Assembly (NCBI GenBank): GCA_963759375.1
Contig: CAVWYY010000004.1
Coordinates: 62,001 to 126,000, forward strand
From: DASSUW01 sp963759375
GTDB lineage: Bacteria; Actinomycetota; Thermoleophilia; Solirubrobacterales; Solirubrobacteraceae
Direction of reading: 5' to 3'
DNA: 64,000 nucleotides
Made by a program: the position numbers and the translations under genes. Below are positions 9,562 to 16,542 of the stretch, in pieces; the first letter of the stretch is position 1, and every line of letters begins with the position of its first letter. The notes under the pieces are model-generated. The model saw only the letters and a program-made list of their open reading frames with translations, ran no database searches and was not told where the DNA came from.

Positions 9562-9924
9562 GTGCCAGCCGCGCCCGGACTTGGTGACCTTTCCTTCGTC
9601 AGCGAGTCCGGGCATCACCCGGTACAGGTAGTTCTGCTTGATCCCCATCGCGTCGGCCAGCTCCGGGATCGTGATCCCGGGGCGCTCGCCGACGAGCTGC
9701 AGGGCCTGCGCGGCACGCGTGCCGGACCCGCGCGGGCGGCCGCGCCGGCCGTTGGACGACGCCGACGAGCGGCGGCGCCGGGTGGGCGCCGCGGCGGTGG
9801 TCCCGCCCACGCCGGAGAGGGCCCGCTCGGCGGCCTCGAGCCGGTGATACTCGTCCACCAGCGGCCGCAGCTCCTTCAAGCGCGCCTGGATCTCCTTGCG
9901 CTTCTCATCGAGAAAATCTGCCAC
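9550..9924 (-). CDS. Coiled-coil / AT-hook / winged-helix DNA-binding protein
   Basis: This basic protein of about 124 residues has three parts. The first is an N-terminal charged coiled coil (FLDEKRKEIQARLKELRPLV). The middle is a disordered RRRR/Ser linker ending in an AT-hook-like core, GRRGRPRGSG. The last is a C-terminal winged helix (GITIPELADAMGIKQNYLYRVM, then the wing KSGRGWHL). The layout resembles nucleoid proteins that oligomerise and bind the minor groove, but I do not recognise a named family. I prefer GTG 9922-9924, which has GAAGGG upstream; a TTG at 9940-9942 would add six residues. It lies 27 bases downstream of the enoyl-CoA hydratase on the same strand, and its end overlaps mdh by 12 bases. 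Confidence 0.72.
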
Positions 9925-9951
9925 TTCATTCCCTTCACCCAAAATTGACGG

Positions 9952-10728
9952 TTAAAGGTTACCAGTGAACGTGGCTTTCCCAGGCCCTTCCTGCAGGAAC
10001 GATTGCACCGCATACCTGCAGTCGTCCGTCTCGAACAGGTGTGACGTCAGCTCGGCGGTGCGCTCGTCGGCGCCGCGGGTCCCGTGATCGGCCTGCGCGC
10101 GGATCACCGCCTTCGTCGCCGCGTGGGCGATCGTCGGGCCGGCCGCCAGGTCCGCGGCGAACTTGCGCGCCTTCTCCAGCAGCTGGTCGGGAGCGACGAC
10201 GCGGTTGACCACGCCCCACGCGTGCAGGGTCGCGGCGTCGTAGAGCCGGCCGGTCATCACGAACTCGCGGGCGCGGGCGGTGCCCGCCCGCTCGGCCATC
10301 CGCTGCGTGCCGCCCATCAGCGGCGTGATCCCGACCACCTTCTCGACGAGGCCGAACTGCACGCCCTCGGCGGCCCACAGCAGGTCGCAGGCCAGCGACA
10401 GCTCGAGGCCCGCGGTCAGGCACAGCCCGTGAGCGACCGCGAGCGTCGGCAGCGGCAGGTCCTCGACGGCGTGCGTGAGCCGCAGCAGCCGGTCGGTGAG
10501 CGCGCCGGCCGACTGCGCGTCGAGCCCTTCGAACACGTGCACGTCGACGCCGGCGGAGAACACCTCCCCGTCCGCGCGGACGATCAGCGCGCGGGGCCGC
10601 TCGGCGGCGGCGCGGGCGACGCCGTCCTCAACGTCGGCGATCAGCTGCGGCCCCCACAGGTTCAGGGGCGGGTGTGAGATGACGATCTCGGCGACGTCGC
10701 CTGTGACCTCGTAACGGGCATGAGCCAT
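9952..10728 (-). CDS. Enoyl-CoA hydratase/isomerase family protein
   Basis: This 258-residue crotonase-fold protein has the oxyanion-hole segment around GEVFSAGVDVHVF. The second loop, AHGLCLTAGLELSLACDLLWAA, corresponds to the family's GGGxELALACD block. GITPLMGGTQRM follows, matching the GxxPGxGGTQRL consensus. The family hydrates or isomerises acyl-CoA double bonds. Catalytic Glu positions are not clear enough to tell hydratase from isomerase. The start is ATG 10726-10728. The gene leads a short two-gene unit with the DNA-binding protein downstream. Confidence 0.87.
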   Translation of the reverse strand: MAHARYEVTGDVAEIVISHPPLNLWGPQLIADVEDGVARAAAERPRALIVRADGEVFSAGVDVHVFEGLDAQSAGALTDRLLRLTHAVEDLPLPTLAVAHGLCLTAGLELSLACDLLWAAEGVQFGLVEKVVGITPLMGGTQRMAERAGTARAREFVMTGRLYDAATLHAWGVVNRVVAPDQLLEKARKFAADLAAGPTIAHAATKAVIRAQADHGTRGADERTAELTSHLFETDDCRYAVQSFLQEGPGKATFTGNL

Positions 10729-10792
10729 CGCGCGATCATACGGTCGGTCGAGTTCACCTCGACCGACCCGTATGACATGCCCGTTCAGGGTT

Positions 10793-11449
10793 CTACGCGA
10801 CCGGGACCGCGGTGCGGGCGCGGCGCGCGGCCAACAGCCCCGCCACGCCGGCCACGAGACCGAGCAGGCCGGCGACGAGGCCGATGATCGCGAGCGTGTC
10901 GCCGTCGTCGTCCGCCGGCGGCGGCGCGGTGGTCGCCGCGGCCGGGGCGTGGGCGGTGTCTTCCTCGGCGCCCGCGAGCGTGACGATCGGTGCCGGCGTG
11001 TCGGACCCCTCGGGGCCGATCCAGCGGACGATCTCGTCGCTGTCGTAGGTCTGCACCGCCTTGTAGGTCAGCTTGTCGCCGGCACTCCCCTCGGGCATCT
11101 GCAGCGACAGGCCGAAGTCGACGAACTGGCCTGGGCGGACGATGCCCTGCTTGCCGTCGCCGGTCCACGTGACCTGCGACACGCGGTCGCCCTCGCGCTT
11201 CATCGTCACCTTCCAGCCTGGGCGCGGCTCGTACGAGATGAACTCCGCCGGCTCGGGCAGTTGCACGGCGACCTTCACGGTGCCGGCGTCGTCGCGCTCG
11301 TTGGGGACCCTGACGTCCAGCCGCGTGAAGCCGCCGGCGGGGGCGGTGGTGGGCTGCAGCGTCACGTGCGCAGACGCCGCCGCGGGCAGCGCCAGCGCCG
11401 CTGCGAGCGTGGCCGCGATGAAGCGCGGCCCGGTCTTCGGGAACTGCAT
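10793..11449 (-). CDS. YcnI-like DUF1775 copper-associated membrane-anchored protein
   Basis: This 218-residue exported protein has a signal peptide of about 26 residues ending ASA. Cleavage would leave the mature N-terminus HVTL, and an N-terminal His is the copper ligand in characterised YcnI proteins. A beta-rich DUF1775 domain follows (TTAPAGGFTRLDVRVPNE, then YEPRPGWKV). A C-terminal hydrophobic helix (IIGLVAGLLGLVAGVAGLLAA) and RRAR tail anchor it outside the membrane. This family is linked to copper handling. The usual CopC/CopD and SCO partners are not adjacent. A small membrane protein gene lies 63 bases upstream on the same strand. Confidence 0.88.
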   Translation of the reverse strand: MQFPKTGPRFIAATLAAALALPAAASAHVTLQPTTAPAGGFTRLDVRVPNERDDAGTVKVAVQLPEPAEFISYEPRPGWKVTMKREGDRVSQVTWTGDGKQGIVRPGQFVDFGLSLQMPEGSAGDKLTYKAVQTYDSDEIVRWIGPEGSDTPAPIVTLAGAEEDTAHAPAAATTAPPPADDDGDTLAIIGLVAGLLGLVAGVAGLLAARRARTAVPVA

Positions 11450-11512
11450 CGGGTTGTCTCCTTCAGTCGAAGTCGGTTGGCAGGCGTGGAGCGCCCGCCG
11501 CCCGACTCCGCG

Positions 11513-11833
11513 TCAGGCGGCCGGCGCGCCGAGCGCCGGCGGCCCGCGGACGCCGAAGGAGCCCTGCAGGAGCTGGGTGCGGAGCGGATGGCCCGCCGGT
11601 GGCCGCCGACGCGCGGCGCGGCTGCGCGGGCGCCGCCGCGGGACGGCGGCGCGCCAGCGGGCGACGATGCGGTCCTCTGCGACGTAGCGACCGCTGAGCA
11701 GCAGCGCGCCGAGCAGGAAGACCGGCGTCAGGAACAGCGCCAGCTCGCCGATCCCCGTGACGCCCTGGACGGTCGCGACGAGCACGGCCAGCGCGGTCAG
11801 GCACGCGAGGAATCGGCGCTGCGGTCCCAGCAC
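11513..11833 (-). CDS. Small hypothetical membrane protein
   Basis: This 106-residue protein starts at GTG 11831-11833. Two hydrophobic segments (FLACLTALAVLVATVQG and LALFLTPVFLLGALLL) are followed by a very arginine- and proline-rich tail (RRRPRSRAARRRPP). I recognise no family. Ten bases separate it from the SRPBCC gene upstream, so it probably belongs to the same transcript. Coding status rests on frame length, membrane pattern and position, so confidence is moderate. Confidence 0.5.
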   Translation of the reverse strand: MLGPQRRFLACLTALAVLVATVQGVTGIGELALFLTPVFLLGALLLSGRYVAEDRIVARWRAAVPRRRPRSRAARRRPPAGHPLRTQLLQGSFGVRGPPALGAPAA

Positions 11834-11843
11834 GGCCCGGAGA

Positions 11844-12293
11844 CTAACCGTTTTCCAGCAGTGCCTTCAGCCGTTCGAGCGAGCGCCTGGCCTCGCGCTC
11901 GGGCACGCCGCCGATCAGCATCCGGCTGGCGGCGGCGCCGAGGAAGCCGCCGGGCGCCTTGAACTCGTTCTCGTAGTCGAAGCGCGTGCGGTCCCCGTCG
12001 AGCTCGCGCAGGTCGTAGCTCGTGCGGGCGTACGAGTGGGCCGGCCCGCGGCCCTCCCAGGTCGCGCTGTCCGGCCGCTTGGCCTCGGTCAGCGTCCAGC
12101 TCACCTTGAAGTTGGCGCCGCGCAGGTGGAGCGTCTGGTTCATCTCGTACCCGTGGCGCGGCGGCCCCGCGTCGTGCGAGTTCACGCGGCGGTGGATCGT
12201 GACCCACTCGTCCAGGCGCGCCGGGTCGAGCGCGAGGTCGTAGACCTTCTCGCGCGGAGCGTCGATGTCGATCGACACCGTCACCAGCGTCAC
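11844..12293 (-). CDS. SRPBCC (START-like) family protein
   Basis: This 149-residue protein has the helix-grip beginning VTVSIDIDAPREKVYDLALDP and the central beta-sheet pattern of polyketide cyclase/dehydrase-like proteins. These bind lipids or other hydrophobic ligands in a deep cavity. No catalytic signature is visible. Its GTG overlaps the stop codon of the SDR-like gene by 4 bases (GTGA), so the two are translationally coupled and may act on the same metabolite, though the substrate is unknown. Confidence 0.78.
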   Translation of the reverse strand: MTLVTVSIDIDAPREKVYDLALDPARLDEWVTIHRRVNSHDAGPPRHGYEMNQTLHLRGANFKVSWTLTEAKRPDSATWEGRGPAHSYARTSYDLRELDGDRTRFDYENEFKAPGGFLGAAASRMLIGGVPEREARRSLERLKALLENG

Positions 12294-13216
12294 TTGGCGG
12301 CCACCTCCTCGGTCTGCTCCCAGTCGCGCAGGGCGCGCTCGACGGCTGCGTCGAACGAGTGCAACCTAATACCGAACGCCTCCACCGCGTCGTCGTCACG
12401 TGGCAGCAGGTCGCTCTCCAGCGATTCCATGAGCGGCGTGATGAAGCCCGGGTCCTCGGTCGCGACAGCCGCCGCCACCACGCTCGCGACCGGCGTGAGT
12501 GAGAAGCCGAGCGATATGGCCGGGCGCTCGACGAGCATCGCCTCGGCGATCCGCTCGATCAGCTCCTGGTAGGTCATCGTGTCTGGCCCGGCGATGTCGT
12601 AGGAACGGCCTGCCAGCGCCGCCGGCGCGTCGGCGGCGGCGACCAGGAAGTCGAGCACGTCCCGACCGTCGATCGGCTGTGTGCGGTTGGACCGCCAGGC
12701 CGGCAACGCCAGCACCGGGAGCCGCTCGATCAGCCGGACGAGGAAGCGGAAGGAGCGCGAGCGGGCGCCGATGACGATCGAGGCGCGCAGCGCGATCGGC
12801 TCGTCGGCCGCCGCGAGCAGCGCCTCCTCGACCGCCAGGCGCGAGGCAAGATGGCGCGACACCGTTCCGGTGTCGGGCACCAGGCCGCCGAGGTAGACGA
12901 CGCGGCGCACGCCGGCGGCCCGGGCCGCGGTGGCGAAGCGCTCGGCCGAACGGCGCTCCTGCTCGGCGAAGCCGGTGCCGGCCGGGCCCTCCATCGAGTG
13001 GATCAGGTAGTAGGCCGCGTCCGTCCCCTCGAGCGCACGGACGAGCCCGGCGCCGCTCACCGCATCGCCGACCACGACATCGTCGAGCAGCACGCCGGCG
13101 GCGGAGACCCGCTCCGGCGAGCGCGCGAAGCCGCGGATCTCGTGGCCGGCCGCCTGCAGCCGCGGCACCAGCGCGGCGCCGACATAGCCGGAGACCCCGG
13201 TGACTAGGACGCGCAT
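12290..13216 (-). CDS. NAD(P)-dependent epimerase/NmrA-like atypical SDR
   Basis: This 308-residue Rossmann-fold protein begins MRVLVTGVSGYVGAALVPRL, the TGxxGxxG dinucleotide-binding motif. It continues with GDAVSGAGLVRALEGTDAAYYLIHS and RRVVYLGG, as in atypical SDRs annotated as NAD(P)H-binding or complex I 39-kDa-like proteins. The Tyr-Lys pair of classical SDRs is not evident, so it may bind nucleotide without dehydrogenase activity. It is first of the pair with the SRPBCC gene; the start is ATG 13214-13216. Confidence 0.84.
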   Translation of the reverse strand: MRVLVTGVSGYVGAALVPRLQAAGHEIRGFARSPERVSAAGVLLDDVVVGDAVSGAGLVRALEGTDAAYYLIHSMEGPAGTGFAEQERRSAERFATAARAAGVRRVVYLGGLVPDTGTVSRHLASRLAVEEALLAAADEPIALRASIVIGARSRSFRFLVRLIERLPVLALPAWRSNRTQPIDGRDVLDFLVAAADAPAALAGRSYDIAGPDTMTYQELIERIAEAMLVERPAISLGFSLTPVASVVAAAVATEDPGFITPLMESLESDLLPRDDDAVEAFGIRLHSFDAAVERALRDWEQTEEVAAK

Positions 13217-13362
13217 CGACGAAAAACGCCGACTGTGCGGAGTCGGTAGGTCGCAGGGACGGGGTTTTTCATCGCTTTGGAGGGTATTTGCGGGGTAGAC
13301 CGGAAGTCTGTGCGTTTTGCGGGGAAGCGGGTTGATCGACCCTGCCGGGTGAGCTTTGCTGT

Positions 13363-13380
13363 GACCGTCCTGTGACGGTC
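13363..13380. promoter_or_regulatory. Hairpin-forming inverted repeat upstream of Cys-rich small protein
   Basis: GACCGTC and GACGGTC with loop CTGT make a perfect 7-bp stem 22 bases upstream of the GTG at 13403. The surrounding 13217-13402 is non-coding and relatively AT-rich (for example GGGGTTTTTCATC), so it holds the promoters of two divergent genes. I see no known riboswitch core. The hairpin may be an operator or a 5'-UTR element. Confidence 0.3.
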
Positions 13381-13402
13381 TGGTGAAGGAAGGGGCTCTG
13401 GG

Positions 13403-13630
13403 GTGGACAAGCGCGCCAACGCGCGGAAGGTGACCTGCGACGACTGCTTCTTCGGGCGGAACGGCCTCTGCGCGCTCCAGCTCGACCAGGCGTGCGCGAC
13501 CTTCCGGCCCAACTCACCCGAAGGGCTGCGTCCTCCCCGCCAGATGCGCTTCGTATTCCGGCAGGAGCGTCGTCGCCAGGCCGCGTGGGAGTTTCCCACC
13601 GCGCAGGAACAAGCAGCATTGCACGCGTGA
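13403..13630 (+). CDS. Small Cys-rich protein, unknown function
   Basis: This 75-residue basic protein starts at GTG 13403 behind AAGGAAGGGG. It has four cysteines in the pattern CDDCFFGRNGLCAL and then CATFRP, which looks like a compact metal or zinc-ribbon-type site. The rest is rich in Arg, Gln and Pro. A conserved CxxC(x)8C...C arrangement in a short basic protein suggests metal or nucleic-acid binding, but I recognise no family. A good ribosome binding site and an isolated transcription unit support that it is real. Confidence 0.62.
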   Translation: MDKRANARKVTCDDCFFGRNGLCALQLDQACATFRPNSPEGLRPPRQMRFVFRQERRRQAAWEFPTAQEQAALHA

Positions 13631-13687
13631 TGTAACGTCGCACCAGTCGGAGGAGCTTGCGACGGAGACTGGGGCGAGAAGCCGATA

Positions 13688-14479
13688 ATGCAGTTGAGGG
13701 TCCTCGGGAAGTCGCCTGCCTGGCAGGACGCGGGTGGCGCCTGCAGCGGCTATCTCGTCGAGACGGCCACGACCTGCGTGCTGCTCGACTGCGGGTGCGG
13801 CGTGTTCGGGAAGCTGCGCAGCGTCCGCGACTACGCGGACGTCGACGCGGTGGTCATCTCGCACCTCCACGCCGACCACATCCTGGACCTCGTGCCGTAC
13901 GCGTCCGGGCTCACGTACGCGCCGCGCCACCAGCCCGTGCCGGTCGACGGCTGGCCCGGCACCGACGACCCGCCGCACCCGCGGCTGATCGCTCCGCCGG
14001 GCGCGCGTGAGACGTTCCGGCGCCTGTGCGCGGCGTCCGGCATGCGCGAGGAGCACATCGAGACCGCGTTCCGGCTCGAGGAGTACGACCCGGGGGCGAT
14101 GGTCGCGGTCGGCGACGTCGAGCTGCGCTTCCAGCCCGTCCCGCACTTCCTGCCCACGCACGCGGTGGCGGTGTCCGCCCCCGGCGGGCGGCTCACGTAC
14201 AGCGCCGATTCGTCGCCCAGCGACGACCTGTGCGCCTTCGCGCGTGACACCGACCTGCTGCTGATCGAGGCCACGCTGCCGCGCCCGGAGCGCGAGGGCC
14301 CACGCGGCCACCTGACACCAGGCGAGGCCGGCGAGCACGGGCGGCGGGCGGGCGCACGGCGCGTCGTGCTCACCCACATCTCCGACGAGCTGGACGCCGA
14401 GTGGGCGCGCCGAGAGGCCGAGCAGACCTTCGGCGGCGCTGTCGAGGTGGCCGTCGAGGGCGCGGTCTACACGGTGTGA
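13688..14479 (+). CDS. MBL-fold metallohydrolase
   Basis: This 263-residue metallo-beta-lactamase-fold enzyme carries the binuclear metal motif as HLHADHILDLV. A second His follows in VPHFLPTHAVAV, then the Asp in YSADSSPSDDL, and the last His lies in VLTHISDE. The architecture resembles RNase Z-like and cyclic-nucleotide-phosphodiesterase-like members that recognise phosphodiesters, but specificity cannot be read here. The start is ATG 13688. It is followed 39 bases later by the EAL gene on the same strand. Confidence 0.87.
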   Translation: MQLRVLGKSPAWQDAGGACSGYLVETATTCVLLDCGCGVFGKLRSVRDYADVDAVVISHLHADHILDLVPYASGLTYAPRHQPVPVDGWPGTDDPPHPRLIAPPGARETFRRLCAASGMREEHIETAFRLEEYDPGAMVAVGDVELRFQPVPHFLPTHAVAVSAPGGRLTYSADSSPSDDLCAFARDTDLLLIEATLPRPEREGPRGHLTPGEAGEHGRRAGARRVVLTHISDELDAEWARREAEQTFGGAVEVAVEGAVYTV

Positions 14480-14518
14480 CGCTTCAGTCGGGCGGCGAAT
14501 CGGCCGATTCAGTGTCCC

Positions 14519-15541
14519 GTGAGCCCAGCTGAGGCGACGATCGACGGCGTGCGACTCCTGTCGCACCGTCCGTCCGTGCTCTACAAGGTGGAGCATTTGG
14601 CGACGGAGCCCGTCGACGGCGACATCGCCGTCGAGGGTCTCGTGCTGTCCGGACCCGGCTGGAACGACCGCTTGAAGGAGCTGCTGAAGACCGTCTCGGC
14701 GGCCGAGCGCGCGTGCCTGTTCGCGATGCGCCTGTCCGACGACCAAGCGCTTCCGCTGCCGGCCGAGCAGCTGCTCGACCGCTCACGCACCGACTGGTTC
14801 CCCGAATTCCTCTCGCACGGCCAGATGAAGCCGCACTTCCAGCCGATCGTCGAGCTGGCCACCGGCCGCGCCTTCGGCCGCGAGGCGCTGATGCGCGGCC
14901 GCCTCGGCGCCGTCGAGGTCCGTGGCGGCGAGCTGCTCGCCGCGGCCGAGGCCCACGACGCGCTGTTCTCGTTCGACTACCGCGCCCGCACCGCCGCGCT
15001 CGAGATCGGCCTGCCGATGCTCCCCGAGAACGAGGTGCTGTTCGTGAACCTCGACCCGCGCGCCGCGCTCGACGTCGAGAGCACGGTCCGCACGACCTGG
15101 CCGGTCGTCGCGCGCATGAACGCCGATCCCTCCCGGATCTGCATCGAGCTCATCCGGCCCGAGCGCTGCGCCGATCGCGACATGCTCGGCGACATCGTCG
15201 AGGCGCACCGCAAGCGCGGCGCCATGATCGCCCTCGACGACCTGTCCTGCGGCACCGACGCGCTGCTCTGCCTCGAGCGCCTGCGCCCCGACGTCGCGAA
15301 GATCGACAACGTCCTGACCCAGGGGATCCAGCACTCGGACGGCCGCCGCAAGCTCGTCGCCGCCCTGGTCGAGCTCGCCCACGAGCAGGGCGCCAAGGTC
15401 GTCGCCGAGGGCATCGAGCGCGTCGACGAGTACGAGACCATGCTCGAGCTCGGGGTCGATCTCGGGCAGGGCTTCTACTTCGGGCAGCCGACCGAGCGGC
15501 CCATGGCCGTCGACGCGCGGCTGTTCTCCAAGCGGTCGTAG
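14519..15541 (+). CDS. EAL-domain protein, probable cyclic-di-GMP phosphodiesterase
   Basis: This 340-residue protein has about 95 N-terminal residues of unknown fold followed by an EAL domain. The catalytic set appears intact: Glu in REALMRG (the EAL motif), Asn in FVNLDP, Glu in CIELIRPE, the Asp pair in ALDDLSCGTDALL, Lys in VAKID, Glu in VVAEGIE and Gln in YFGQPTE. Loop 6 reads DDLSCG rather than DDFGTG, a mild deviation. It should hydrolyse c-di-GMP to pGpG in the cytoplasm. The N-terminus has no visible membrane segment or PAS signature. Its TAG stop lies 8 bases before the left arm of repeat element A. Confidence 0.87.
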   Translation: MSPAEATIDGVRLLSHRPSVLYKVEHLATEPVDGDIAVEGLVLSGPGWNDRLKELLKTVSAAERACLFAMRLSDDQALPLPAEQLLDRSRTDWFPEFLSHGQMKPHFQPIVELATGRAFGREALMRGRLGAVEVRGGELLAAAEAHDALFSFDYRARTAALEIGLPMLPENEVLFVNLDPRAALDVESTVRTTWPVVARMNADPSRICIELIRPERCADRDMLGDIVEAHRKRGAMIALDDLSCGTDALLCLERLRPDVAKIDNVLTQGIQHSDGRRKLVAALVELAHEQGAKVVAEGIERVDEYETMLELGVDLGQGFYFGQPTERPMAVDARLFSKRS

Positions 15542-15548
15542 CGCCGGC

Positions 15549-15698
15549 GAACGTCAACTTCGGCTGGGTAGGGAGGCTGGGATTTCGGCCTCGCCGGCCG
15601 TCCGTGGCGCTTTTGTGCCGCATACCGACACTTAAGCGCCACGCACCCTCGCCGCGGCCCGATTCGTCGCCTCCCTACCCAGCCGGGGGTTGACGTTC
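15549..15698. repeat. Interspersed inverted-repeat element, copy A
   Basis: This non-coding 150-bp element is bounded by nearly identical inverted arms. The left arm (15549-15577) reads GAACGTCAAC-TTC-GGCTGGGTAGGGAGGC. The complement of the right arm (15698 down to 15669) reads GAACGTCAAC-CCCC-GGCTGGGTAGGGAGGC. Inside is a second perfect inverted pair, GTGGCGCTT at 15604-15612 and AAGCGCCAC at 15634-15642, so a transcript would fold into a two-tier hairpin. It lies between the EAL gene and a downstream regulator on the same strand. The same arms recur at 35214-35803 and 55764-55885. Function unknown; it could be a terminator, a MITE-like relic or a protein-binding repeat. Confidence 0.75.
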
Positions 15699-15699
15699 G

Positions 15700-15725
15700 A
15701 TAGCAGAATCGATATCTTGATAGCA
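15700..15725 (+). promoter_or_regulatory. Direct repeats GATAGCA before the regulator-hsp20-lon operon
   Basis: GATAGCA occurs at 15700-15706 and again at 15719-15725, the second copy abutting the ATG at 15726. ATCGATAT lies between them. This is the only AT-rich stretch nearby and the only upstream space for the three-gene operon, so it probably holds the promoter and an operator for the ribbon-helix-helix protein encoded first. Binding is inference. Confidence 0.4.
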
Positions 15726-16097
15726 ATGACCGACCGGACCGCACTCTACGTCCGCATCCCCACGGCCCAGGCCGAGCAGCTCGACCAGGCCGCCTTCACG
15801 CTCAAGCGTTCCAAGCAGGACCTCGTCGCCGGCCTCCTCACCACGTACGGCGACATGGACACGCTCCGGCGCGTGACCGTCGAGACCACCGGCGACGGGC
15901 TCACCGTCGGGCACGCCGAGTTCCGGCCGCTCGCGCCGCCGGACGTGCTGACCGTCCCGCAGCTCGCCGAGTGGCTGCAGGTCGAGGAGCAGGCGATCCA
16001 GGAGCTGGCCGAGAAGGGCGAGCTTCCCGGCCGCCGGCTCGGCGGCGAGTGGCGCTTCGCGCGCGAGGCCGTGCTGGCCTGGCTCGCAGGCCGATAG
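15726..16097 (+). CDS. DNA-binding protein: ribbon-helix-helix plus excisionase/MerR-type HTH
   Basis: This is a 123-residue protein starting at ATG 15726. The N-terminal 45 residues (TALYVRIPTAQAEQLDQAAF, then KRSKQDLVAGLL) look like a ribbon-helix-helix unit. The C-terminal half has an excisionase-like helix-turn-helix: VPQLAEWLQVEEQAIQELAEKG, followed by LPGRRLGGEWRFAREAVLAWL. Excisionase-type domains of this kind read helix-plus-wing DNA sites. Ten bases separate it from hsp20, which overlaps lon, so it probably regulates this heat-shock operon, perhaps autogenously through the direct repeats at 15700-15725. It is not a homologue of HspR or HrcA as far as I can see. Confidence 0.75.
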   Translation: MTDRTALYVRIPTAQAEQLDQAAFTLKRSKQDLVAGLLTTYGDMDTLRRVTVETTGDGLTVGHAEFRPLAPPDVLTVPQLAEWLQVEEQAIQELAEKGELPGRRLGGEWRFAREAVLAWLAGR

Positions 16098-16107
16098 CCT
16101 TCCCTGA

Positions 16108-16542
16108 GTGGCATCAGAGCGGGATCTCTTCGCCAACTTCGAGCGCATGCGGCGGCAGATGGACGAGCTGTTCGACCGCTCGCTGGCGCCGCAGCGCCGG
16201 GGCGGGTTCTCGCCGGCCGTGGACGTCTACTACACGGCCGATCCGCCCCGGGCGGTCGTCCGGGCCGATCTCGCGGGCATCGACCCGACCGAGATCGAGC
16301 TGCAGATCCGCGGCCGCGAGCTCGTGCTGTCCGGGCACCGCCGACCCGAGCACGGCGAGGAGCGCGTCTACCAGCAGCTCGAGGTCGAGCACGGGCCGTT
16401 CCGACGCGTGGTCGCCCTTGGCGTGGACGTCGACAACGATGCCGCCAGCGCCTCGTACGAAGACGGCATCCTGACCGTCGAGCTGCCGCTCCGGGAGGCG
16501 GCGCCGCGCACGGTCCCGATCGAGCGCGGCGAGGGCCAGTGA
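16108..16542 (+). CDS. Hsp20/alpha-crystallin small heat-shock protein
   Basis: This 144-residue ATP-independent chaperone holds unfolding proteins for refolding or degradation. A short N-terminal helix (FANFERMRRQMDELFDRSL) precedes the alpha-crystallin domain, from VDVYYTADPPRAVVRADLAG to the closing beta strand DGILTVELPL. The C-terminal IxI-like motif appears as VPI. The start is GTG 16108. Its stop codon overlaps the lon start (GTGA), coupling holdase and protease production. Confidence 0.93.
   Translation: MASERDLFANFERMRRQMDELFDRSLAPQRRGGFSPAVDVYYTADPPRAVVRADLAGIDPTEIELQIRGRELVLSGHRRPEHGEERVYQQLEVEHGPFRRVVALGVDVDNDAASASYEDGILTVELPLREAAPRTVPIERGEGQ

Noticed and set aside
13217..13402. 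Riboswitch upstream of the Cys-rich gene
   Set aside because: I looked for c-di-GMP, c-di-AMP, cobalamin and TPP core patterns and saw none; only a simple 7-bp hairpin is present.
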